This document shows positions 1-5,598 of a stretch of DNA of 17,069 nucleotides, piece by piece (position 1 is the first letter of the stretch; the number at the start of each line of letters is the position of its first letter). The notes beneath the pieces were generated by a model, which did not search any database, was not told the DNA's origin, and saw nothing but the letters and a program-made list of their open reading frames with translations. The stretch spans positions 1 through 17,069 of the forward strand of contig CAZWWH010000034.1 in assembly GCA_964637365.1 (NCBI GenBank), in the 5' to 3' direction. This DNA comes from Cryptoclostridium sp964637365. Lineage in GTDB: Bacteria; Bacillota; Dehalobacteriia; UBA7702. A program made the position numbers and the translations under genes.

Positions 1-1
1 C

Positions 2-24
2 CTTGAAAACTCAGGGTTTTTAAG
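2..24. repeat. Imperfect inverted repeat at left edge
   Basis: CTTGAAAAC (2-10) and GTTTTTAAG (16-24) are complementary over 9 positions with one G-T pair, around a TCAGG centre. It could be a recombination-site remnant or the tail of an element lying outside the window. No coding sequence is supported in 1-144. A second imperfect inverted repeat, TGATTTTACA (87-96) with TGTAAATCA (107-115), lies nearby. Function is unknown. Confidence 0.3.
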
Positions 25-140
25 ATTTTACGCAAATACTGTTTTACGGGGCCCCGGCTATCTATAGTGTCTCTATTTTAATACAATGATTTTACAATAT
101 AAGCAGTGTAAATCAATAATTTGACACTTATTGCACGTAA

Positions 141-178
141 TAAAAAACACCTGCCAAACTGATGTTTAGCAGGTGTTT
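141..178 (-). terminator. Intrinsic terminator of the tRNA-Val gene
   Basis: AAACACCTGC (145-154) pairs perfectly with GCAGGTGTTT (169-178). The inner AAAC/GTTT pairs extend the stem past one mismatch to a TGAT loop. Read on the minus strand, the stem is followed by a run of T residues (complement of 141-146). It begins only a few bases past the tRNA 3' end, so it should end the single-gene tRNA transcript. Confidence 0.85.
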
Positions 179-181
179 GAT

Positions 182-258
182 TGGTGGAGACAGCTGGATT
201 CGAACCAGCGACCCCCTGCATGTGAGGCAGGTACTCTAACCAACTGAGCTATGCCTCC
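182..258 (-). tRNA. tRNA-Val (anticodon CAC)
   Basis: Read on the minus strand, the sequence folds as a standard cloverleaf. The acceptor stem GGAGGCA pairs with TGTCTCC with one G-T pair. The D arm contains AGCTCAGTTGGTTAGAGT, and the anticodon stem CCTGC/GCAGG encloses the loop CTCACAT, giving anticodon CAC, which reads the Val codon GUG. The T arm has the GGTTCGAATCC block. The discriminator is A and the 3' CCA is encoded in the DNA (complement of 182-184). It has its own promoter and terminator, so it is a monocistronic tRNA gene. Confidence 0.95.
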
Positions 259-296
259 AAAAAGCTTTTGCATTTTCCTTTGACTACAATAAATAA

Positions 297-325
297 ATTA
301 TATCAACGCCTTTTCAACATGTCAA
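297..325 (-). promoter_or_regulatory. Perfect-consensus sigma-A promoter for tRNA-Val
   Basis: On the minus strand TTGACA (complement of 320-325) is separated by exactly 17 bp from TATAAT (complement of 297-302). Both hexamers match the housekeeping consensus exactly. Transcription should start near 290, about 30 bases before the mature tRNA 5' end at 258, fitting a short leader removed by RNase P. Confidence 0.85.
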
Positions 326-359
326 GCGATAATGGCCAAAAAATAAAAATTATTGGTAC

Positions 360-390
360 TTGACACAAAACGGCCTTACAAAAGTATTTT
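360..390 (+). promoter_or_regulatory. Candidate MerR-type promoter of the merR gene (19-bp spacer)
   Basis: TTGACA at 360-365 is followed after 19 bp by TATTTT at 385-390. A 19-bp spacer is too long for efficient unaided sigma-A recognition. It is characteristic of promoters activated or autoregulated by MerR-family proteins that distort the spacer. The gene downstream encodes such a protein. I see no clear dyad in the spacer. A 7-bp near-repeat (GTGATTT, GTGATTT, GTGAATT) follows at 401-421. Confidence 0.45.
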
Positions 391-480
391 GGGAGAATCA
401 GTGATTTGTGATTTGTGAATTTATTTGATAGAATAAAAATAAAATGCGTCCATTTTTGGACCCACTTGGGGGGAATTATT

Positions 481-1296
481 ATGTCAGACAAAAAAGAATA
501 TTCCATTGGAGAAGTCAGCCGCAGATTTAACATATCTCTAAAAACTTTACGTTATTATGATGAACTAGGGTTAATCAAACCCAGTCGCCGAGATGAAAAT
601 ACCGGATATCGCTATTACGACGAAACAGTGGCCATCCGTTTGTGCAGCATCAAATATTACCAAATGACAGGACTATCATTGGAGGAGATCCGCAAATTTC
701 TTTTTGCTCCCACGATTGATGAGTTAATCAGTCAATTTGAATCGGATTTAAAAAGGAGAGAAAAGAGTATTAATAACGCCATCATGCAGAAGGACGCCAT
801 GCAGGTTTGGCTCGATTTATTGGAAGAAGGGAAGCTCCTATTGCAGCAGGATGAGTTACCTATGGGAATCCGCAGAGTGTCGCAAATAGAAACGTGTTAC
901 GCTTACGACGGGAGATCCCTACTGCACGCAAGATCCACAGGGCAAGTTCCGATCGGCTCCATTTATGTGGAATATCCCTCTCTTACAAAACGAATCACCG
1001 GGGAATCGCAGCATATTATCAGGCATATGGAGGTACACCCGAGGAACAACCGCCATATCCGCACCAATATTATAGGCGGTTTCACCGCAGCCAGCGGCAT
1101 TCATATCGGGCCCAGAGAAAATATTGCCCAAACCTATCAAACTATGCTGGCATGGAGTGAAAAAAATGGCTTCAAGCTTCAGGACTGCTCCTATGAACGC
1201 TATATTATTGACGAAAGCAGCATAAACCGGGAAGAAGAATTTGTGACAGAAATTTTGATTCCCTTAAAAACAGAGACTCTCATAAAGTCACAGTAA
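481..1296 (+). CDS. MerR-family transcriptional regulator with GyrI-like effector-binding domain
   Basis: The product is 271 aa. Residues 7-75 form a MerR winged helix-turn-helix (YSIGEVSRRFNISLKTLRYYDELGLI, then the wing around NTGYRYYD). A helical dimerisation segment spans about 76-115. From about 130 to 265 is a GyrI/BmrR-like ligand-binding domain, ending with a YERYIID block, an acidic EEE cluster and a terminal ILIPL strand. This architecture is that of multidrug- or lipophile-sensing activators such as BmrR. I chose ATG 481 because GGGGGG lies just upstream at 468-473 and the conserved domain begins right after it; an in-frame ATG at 415 has no ribosome-binding site. No efflux pump is adjacent. 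The next gene, a surface hydrolase with a 19-bp-spaced promoter, is the likely target. The ligand is unknown. Confidence 0.9.
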   Translation: MSDKKEYSIGEVSRRFNISLKTLRYYDELGLIKPSRRDENTGYRYYDETVAIRLCSIKYYQMTGLSLEEIRKFLFAPTIDELISQFESDLKRREKSINNAIMQKDAMQVWLDLLEEGKLLLQQDELPMGIRRVSQIETCYAYDGRSLLHARSTGQVPIGSIYVEYPSLTKRITGESQHIIRHMEVHPRNNRHIRTNIIGGFTAASGIHIGPRENIAQTYQTMLAWSEKNGFKLQDCSYERYIIDESSINREEEFVTEILIPLKTETLIKSQ

Positions 1297-1304
1297 AAAA
1301 ATTC

Positions 1305-1347
1305 GACCTCCTCCAAGGGATTTACCCTTAGGGGGAGGTCATTTTTT
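1305..1347 (+). terminator. Intrinsic terminator after the merR gene
   Basis: GACCTCCTCC (1305-1314) pairs with GGGGGAGGTC (1331-1340) with one G-T pair. The stem extends inward through AAGGG/CCCTT to an ATTTA loop. ATTTTTT follows. It lies 8 bases after the merR stop codon and separates that gene from the SLH-hydrolase gene. Confidence 0.88.
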
Positions 1348-1391
1348 AACAAATTCTTCATAAATACCCAGTTAATAAAGGGAAACACTCC

Positions 1392-1422
1392 TTGACCTTA
1401 CCCTTTAGAGAACGTGTATTAT
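1392..1422 (+). promoter_or_regulatory. Promoter of the SLH-hydrolase gene with 19-bp spacer (MerR-type)
   Basis: TTGACC (1392-1397) and TATTAT (1417-1422) are separated by 19 bp, as in MerR-activated promoters. The block TTGACCTTACCCTT resembles the left half of operators used by MerR proteins, but the right half is not clearly symmetrical. It lies about 100 bp downstream of a MerR-type gene on the same strand, suggesting that this regulator activates it. Confidence 0.55.
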
Positions 1423-1433
1423 TTTGTCATGGA

Positions 1434-1469
1434 AACCGCGGTTAAAAAAACGCGTGCCGACTACGGCAC
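1434..1469 (+). promoter_or_regulatory. Leader palindrome and hairpin ahead of the SLH-hydrolase gene
   Basis: The predicted 5' untranslated region has a perfect 10-bp palindrome AACCGCGGTT (1434-1443) and a 6-bp hairpin GTGCCG-ACTA-CGGCAC (1454-1469). The ribosome-binding site AAGGAGG (1476-1482) follows closely. The palindrome, just after the expected transcription start, could be an extra operator. The hairpin may stabilise the message. Function is inferred. Confidence 0.35.
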
Positions 1470-1487
1470 ATAAAAAAGGAGGCCACA

Positions 1488-4019
1488 ATGAAAAAACACA
1501 AAAAACTGATACCGTTGATTGCCATATGCCTCATATTTGTTTTCTCCCTGGGTGTTTTTGCTGCCGAAGAGGACTTGCCCTTTACGGATATTGAATCCCA
1601 TTGGTCCAAAGACGCGGTCATGCAGATGTATTCCTATGGCATCGTCAACGGTTATGGTGATGATACCTACCGCCCCAACAACACCGTCACCAGAGCGGAA
1701 TTCGCAGCCATGCTGTACCGCGTGCTGAACACCGATATTACGACGCTGTCTGTGGAAAGCAGCAAAGAATTACCTTTCAAGGATGTACCGAAAAATCACT
1801 GGGCATATGCCATCATATCGAAATTATATGAAGACGGCATTATCAACGGCGTATCTGAAACGTCTTTTGATCCCTCGGCCCCCATCAAACGCCAAGATAT
1901 GGCAAAGCTGATTTATGAAGCCAATGAAAAAAGCGAAGCTCTGGATTTGTACATCGACGGCTCCAAAAACATCGCCAAATTTGACGATGTAGGAAAAATT
2001 TCCAAATACGCCGTGGATGCTTTTACCTTAGTTTACCAGGCCGGCGTATTCAATGGCGACGAGAAAAACTGCCTGAATCCCAAGAGCTATGCCACCAGAG
2101 GCGAAACAGCTCAGGTGTTCTGCAATACCTTTGACTCCTGGACCTACGATCCTTTGCCCACCCGCATCATTCAAGAAGACTGGGTGGACAGCAAAGAATA
2201 TGTGAAGCTATCCAATGGGCTCACCATGGCCTATGTAGAAATGGGTAATCGTGACGGTGAACCTCTGGTTTTGATTCATGGCTCCTCCGATACCAGCCGC
2301 TCTTGGTCTATGCTGGCTCCTTATTTTTCCGATTATCATATTTATATTCCTGAAATGCGGGCCCATGGAGCGACTCCCACCGGAGGCATCCAACGTATTG
2401 AACAGGGGCTCTTGGGATATGACGTCGTGTGCTTCCTTGACGCCATGAAGCTGGATCGCGTCAATATCATCGGTCATTCCCGGGGCTCTGCCATTGCTCA
2501 GCTGGTAACCTTGAATTATCCGGAAAGAGTCAGTCGTGTAGTTTTTGAATCCGCCCGCGCCGTTAGCGACAATACTCCAGCGGCTCAACGGGATAAGACC
2601 TATTTTGAAACGCCCTTTACCTCACTGCCCGTCAGCGGCAAATATGTAGACGACAGTGGAATGGAATGGGAAAACTACATGGATTGGTGGTATTATAATG
2701 ACGCGCCCGTGGATGAAGACTTCCTGTCCATGGCCAAATACGAAGCCTCCTGGCTGCCTTTGGAAGCCTGGCGTGCCATTGGCGCCGGTTTAAGGGAACC
2801 TCAGGATTTGGAAGATATCCCCGCGATGGTCATCTATGGGGAAGAAGACTATCTTATGGATAAAAGCGTCAGAGACAAATTTGTGGAGGTTTACGGCGAC
2901 AACGTGGAATATATCTGCCACAAAGGCATGGGACATAATCTCCATTGGGAGGATCCTGATTTGATCGCCGAGGAAGTCCATGACTTCTTTGACCGCACGG
3001 AACCTGCCGCCGTCGCGGCTCCTAAAGATTATCCCGTTGCGGATAAAACCGAACCGCCGGTAGCTCCCACCGGCGCAAAACCGGAAGAAGACAAACTACC
3101 CACCTCCATTGCCCAAGGTGATTGGACAAACTTCAAAAAATATGTAAAATTAGATAGCGGCATTACCATGGCTTACATCGAAATGGGCAACCCCGACGGG
3201 GAAGACCTTGTGCTGCTTCATGGCATGACCGACTCCAGCCGTTCCTGGTCGCTGTTGGTACCCTACTTGGTAGATGATTATCATCTTTATATCCCTGACC
3301 AGAGAGGTCATGGCGATACCGACAAGCCGGATATGAAAAAATATGACCGTTCGGTCTTTGCTTGGGACATCGCCTGCTTCATGGATGAAGTCGGTCTGGA
3401 AAAAGCCAGCGTCATGGGGCACTCCATGGGCAGCTTCAATGCCCAGGCCTTTGCCATGGATTATCCCGAAAAGGTTGACAAGCTCATTTTGGAATCTACC
3501 AGAATGATCGGCACCAATTCCGAAGACCCCAACGACTCCTATAATATTTACGATCCCGATAGCCCCACATTTGAAGGTGTAACCTGGGATTACATCGAAT
3601 GGTGGTATTACAATACCAATCCCGTACCAGAAGTATTCCACCAAATGGCCATGCACGAATGTTACAGCTATCCTCTGGAAACCTGGCAGGTGCAATTCCC
3701 CGTAGACTACCAGGCACGCCTGCTGAAAAACGCTGGTATTGACGTGCTGGTGCTTTACGGTGGCGTAGATTATCTCTTTAATGCTGACAGCCAAACCGTG
3801 GTAAAAGAACAAATGACGGAAGCCGGTGTGAATTATCAACACATCACCTACCAGAACCGCGGCCATAACCTCCATTGGGAAGAATCGGAACAAGTTGCCA
3901 AGGACGTCAAAGCCTTCTTAAACGGAACCTTAGATCCCTATCTTACCCAGCATGAATATGCCCCTTTCAGTTCAGGTTCTGCAACAACGGAACTATCACA
4001 ACTGAATCCCGCAGCATAA
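1488..4019 (+). CDS. Exported SLH-anchored protein with two tandem alpha/beta-hydrolase domains
   Basis: The product is 843 aa. Residues 1-26 are a signal peptide ending FAA. Three SLH modules lie at about 30-76, 97-144 and 164-215 and should bind the secondary wall polymer or peptidoglycan. Two homologous alpha/beta-hydrolase domains follow, at about 228-505 and 540-812, joined by a Pro/Ala/Lys/Glu-rich linker. Each keeps an oxyanion HG motif (LIHGSSD, LLHGMTD), a nucleophile elbow (GHSRGS, Ser331; GHSMGS, Ser646), an acid (Asp454, Asp761) and a catalytic His in GHNLHWE (His483, His793). Both also share a WWYYN lid motif (400-404, 705-709), so the pair arose by intragenic duplication. Substrate is unknown; haloperoxidase-, lipase- or epoxide-hydrolase-like folds are possible. 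AAGGAGG at 1476-1482 supports the start. Control by the upstream MerR protein is inferred from promoter spacing. Confidence 0.92.
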   Translation: MKKHKKLIPLIAICLIFVFSLGVFAAEEDLPFTDIESHWSKDAVMQMYSYGIVNGYGDDTYRPNNTVTRAEFAAMLYRVLNTDITTLSVESSKELPFKDVPKNHWAYAIISKLYEDGIINGVSETSFDPSAPIKRQDMAKLIYEANEKSEALDLYIDGSKNIAKFDDVGKISKYAVDAFTLVYQAGVFNGDEKNCLNPKSYATRGETAQVFCNTFDSWTYDPLPTRIIQEDWVDSKEYVKLSNGLTMAYVEMGNRDGEPLVLIHGSSDTSRSWSMLAPYFSDYHIYIPEMRAHGATPTGGIQRIEQGLLGYDVVCFLDAMKLDRVNIIGHSRGSAIAQLVTLNYPERVSRVVFESARAVSDNTPAAQRDKTYFETPFTSLPVSGKYVDDSGMEWENYMDWWYYNDAPVDEDFLSMAKYEASWLPLEAWRAIGAGLREPQDLEDIPAMVIYGEEDYLMDKSVRDKFVEVYGDNVEYICHKGMGHNLHWEDPDLIAEEVHDFFDRTEPAAVAAPKDYPVADKTEPPVAPTGAKPEEDKLPTSIAQGDWTNFKKYVKLDSGITMAYIEMGNPDGEDLVLLHGMTDSSRSWSLLVPYLVDDYHLYIPDQRGHGDTDKPDMKKYDRSVFAWDIACFMDEVGLEKASVMGHSMGSFNAQAFAMDYPEKVDKLILESTRMIGTNSEDPNDSYNIYDPDSPTFEGVTWDYIEWWYYNTNPVPEVFHQMAMHECYSYPLETWQVQFPVDYQARLLKNAGIDVLVLYGGVDYLFNADSQTVVKEQMTEAGVNYQHITYQNRGHNLHWEESEQVAKDVKAFLNGTLDPYLTQHEYAPFSSGSATTELSQLNPAA

Positions 4020-4053
4020 AATAATCACCCTTCATAGTCTATAAAATTACAAC

Positions 4054-4081
4054 AAAAATGGCGGCTGATGCCGCCATTTTT
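4054..4081 (+). terminator. Intrinsic terminator after the SLH-hydrolase gene
   Basis: AAAATGGCGGC (4055-4065) pairs perfectly with GCCGCCATTTT (4070-4080) around a TGAT tetraloop, ending in a T-tract. The A-tract on the 5' side makes it potentially bidirectional. Confidence 0.9.
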
Positions 4082-4122
4082 ACATAACTCTTAACAACAT
4101 GTTTAATCATATATTTATTGTC

Positions 4123-4151
4123 TTGCAAAGTTCGACAGGATATGGTATATT
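4123..4151 (+). promoter_or_regulatory. Sigma-A promoter of the structured leader RNA
   Basis: TTGCAA (4123-4128) and TATATT (4146-4151) are separated by 17 bp. Transcription would start near 4158-4161, about 310 bases before the methyltransferase start codon. The element TCTTGCAA recurs at the -35 of the CHAP gene promoter at 5531. Confidence 0.6.
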
Positions 4152-4169
4152 TTTACTATCGGGCATATA

Positions 4170-4181
4170 TTGACCGGTCAA
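4170..4181. promoter_or_regulatory. Perfect 12-bp palindrome, operator candidate
   Basis: TTGACCGGTCAA is a perfect palindrome placed about 10 bases after the predicted transcription start. A position just inside the transcript fits a repressor site. With no loop it cannot form an RNA hairpin, so a DNA-binding dimer is more likely. The cognate protein is unknown. Confidence 0.4.
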
Positions 4182-4401
4182 GGGAGATTGATAAAAAAAT
4201 AAAGATGCGGCATCCTCTTAAATGCTACCAACATTCAAGAGGTTAGCCAGGGTAGACACAGTACCCAGGCCAAGAACTTTGGCTGTCCATACCGCACTCA
4301 TATATTATATGCGAATTACTTAAATTTTGCAAGTGATTTACATATAATCGTAGTGTGGTAAGTTCGCGTTACCTATCATGATAAATCAATTCTTTTATCA
4401 T

Positions 4402-4441
4402 AAAAGTGCTGTGCGCCCTTTTGGGTTCACAGCGCTTTTTT
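4402..4441 (+). terminator. Intrinsic terminator or attenuator upstream of the methyltransferase
   Basis: AAAAGTGCTGTG (4402-4413) pairs with CACAGCGCTTTT (4428-4439) with one G-T pair. The loop holds a further CCC/GGG pairing, and T residues follow. It lies between the leader RNA and a ribosome-binding site AAGGAGAG (4461-4468), with no convincing promoter after it, so readthrough would control the methyltransferase. The upstream hairpins CTTTTA/TAAAAG (4392-4406) and ATGATAAA/TTTATCAT (4378-4401) overlap or abut its 5' arm. Confidence 0.8.
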
Positions 4442-4472
4442 ATTTCCCTTGAAATGATATAAGGAGAGTTGT

Positions 4473-5339
4473 ATGTCAAAGAAAAATGGTTTTTCTGTAT
4501 GGTTACTGAAGTCGCTGAATCGGCTGTTTCCCCAGATTGTCCATCCCTTTAACCTGCAAAACCGCGGCGAACAAACATACGCCCAATGGCAATTTGAAAA
4601 AGGAGCCGATACCATTGCCTGCTACACAGAACGCTTTTCACCGGAAGAAATGTTTCGAGGCAAAGCTGTGCTGGATATGGGATGCGGGGCGTCGGGTAAA
4701 AGTCTTTATTATTTATCCATTGGCGCAAAAAGCGTAACCGGCGTGGACGTCGTGGAACACTACAAAACCGAGGCCGAGGCCTTTGCAGACAGCTTAGGAT
4801 ATAGAGATCGCTTTCACTTTGTACTAGGGGACGCAGTCCGTCTTCCCTTTGACGATAATTCCTTTGATACCGTTACCATGAAAGACTTTATTGAACATGT
4901 GTCGAATCCCGAGGGTGCGTTCAGGGAAAGCCTGCGCATTCTAAAACCCGGCGGTCGAGCTTTTATCAATTTTCCACCGTATTACCATCCTACCGGCGCA
5001 CATATGAGCGATGTCATCGGTATTCCGTGGGTACACCTGTTTTTCTCCGAGGGGACATTAATCGCCGCATACAAAGACCTGATAAGAGGATTACCCGATG
5101 AAGAGGATCGCATATCCCTGCGCATTCATATTGATGAAAATGGGGAAGAATCCCTCGGTTATATCAATAAAATGACACTAGGCCGTTTTCACCGTATTCT
5201 GGGGGTTCTCCACATTACGCCCTTTTGGTACAAGGAAATACCGCTGCGGGGTTTTCTAAAACCCCTCGCCCGGTTTCCTCTCACCAAAGAGATGTTTGTA
5301 AAAATGGGGGTTTGCGTCATTGAAAAGCCAAAAGCATAA
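4473..5339 (+). CDS. Class I SAM-dependent methyltransferase
   Basis: The product is 288 aa with a Methyltransf_11-type Rossmann core. SAM-binding motif I is VLDMGCGASG (66-75), followed by an acidic residue at the end of strand 2 in TGVDVV (about 89-94). A GDAVRLPF block (119-126) and DNSFDTV (128-134) follow. The post-motif region EHVSNPEGAFRESLRILKPGG (about 141-161) is typical of UbiE/MenG-like small-molecule methyltransferases. There is no signal peptide or membrane segment, so it should be cytosolic. The substrate cannot be told: no ubiquinone, menaquinone or antibiotic genes are adjacent. The ribosome-binding site AAGGAGAG at 4461-4468 supports the ATG. It is monocistronic, with its own terminator, and follows a structured leader with a terminator, suggesting control by premature termination. 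Confidence 0.85.
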   Translation: MSKKNGFSVWLLKSLNRLFPQIVHPFNLQNRGEQTYAQWQFEKGADTIACYTERFSPEEMFRGKAVLDMGCGASGKSLYYLSIGAKSVTGVDVVEHYKTEAEAFADSLGYRDRFHFVLGDAVRLPFDDNSFDTVTMKDFIEHVSNPEGAFRESLRILKPGGRAFINFPPYYHPTGAHMSDVIGIPWVHLFFSEGTLIAAYKDLIRGLPDEEDRISLRIHIDENGEESLGYINKMTLGRFHRILGVLHITPFWYKEIPLRGFLKPLARFPLTKEMFVKMGVCVIEKPKA

Positions 5340-5433
5340 ACGGTAGCTTTGCCGTGTCATAGAGCATGCATAAAATCAGACGCCCATGCCCCGTACTGCA
5401 AATACGTTTTCCAAAACAAATATTTTTTCGATC

Positions 5434-5475
5434 GTCCCATCCTTTTCTTGTATCAGGATGGGGCAATTTTATTTT
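5434..5475 (+). terminator. Intrinsic terminator after the methyltransferase
   Basis: GTCCCATCC (5434-5442) pairs with GGATGGGGC (5456-5464) with one G-T pair, followed by AATTTTATTTT. It lies about 95 bases after the stop codon. The stretch 5340-5433 shows no gene I can support. Confidence 0.8.
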
Positions 5476-5532
5476 GTATTCAAAAAGAAAGCGGAAAATT
5501 TTACGGATTTTCAAGAGATTTTATGATAATTC

Positions 5533-5561
5533 TTGCAAGATTTCCCAATTTAGTATATACT
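5533..5561 (+). promoter_or_regulatory. Sigma-A promoter of the CHAP-SLH gene
   Basis: TTGCAA (5533-5538) is followed after 17 bp by TATACT (5556-5561). The ribosome-binding site GGGAGGT is at 5579-5585, giving a short leader. The -35 context TCTTGCAA matches that of the leader RNA promoter at 4121-4128. Confidence 0.65.
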
Positions 5562-5598
5562 GATACCATCAATAGAATGGGAGGTAGTTGCGAAATTG

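Larger units (their letters stand above)
4158..4441 (+). ncRNA. Structured leader RNA (riboswitch-like) ahead of the methyltransferase
   Basis: No protein gene is seen in 4082-4472. The region contains a multi-helix fold: P1 TGCGG/CCGCA (4206-4210 with 4292-4296), P2 CCTCTT/AAGAGG (4214-4219 with 4237-4242, extended by AATG/CATT), P3 GGGTA/TACCC (4250-4254 with 4262-4266) and P4 GCCAA/TTGGC (4269-4273 with 4279-4283). The 3' strand of P1 lies within TACCGCACT (4290-4298), which can instead pair with AGTGTGGTA (4352-4360). That would close a long hairpin with arms ATTATATG/CATATAAT and AATTACTT/AAGTGATT. Further hairpins at 4357-4373 and 4378-4401 lead to a terminator at 4402-4441. Mutually exclusive pairings plus a terminator 30 bases before a gene suggest a riboswitch or attenuator. 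An independent small RNA is the alternative. I could not match it to any riboswitch consensus I know. Confidence 0.5.

Noticed and set aside
415..480. Longer N-terminus for the MerR regulator starting at ATG 415
   Set aside because: No ribosome-binding site precedes it, the extra 22 residues match nothing in the MerR fold, and a G-rich Shine-Dalgarno lies before ATG 481.
3150..3893. 247-codon open frame on the minus strand
   Set aside because: It is antisense to the second hydrolase domain, has no family motifs and no ribosome-binding site, and arises from the codon bias of the real gene.
4204..4300. Known riboswitch, 6S, SRP, tmRNA or RNase P RNA
   Set aside because: None of the signature sequences I know for these RNAs is present, so I left the class open.
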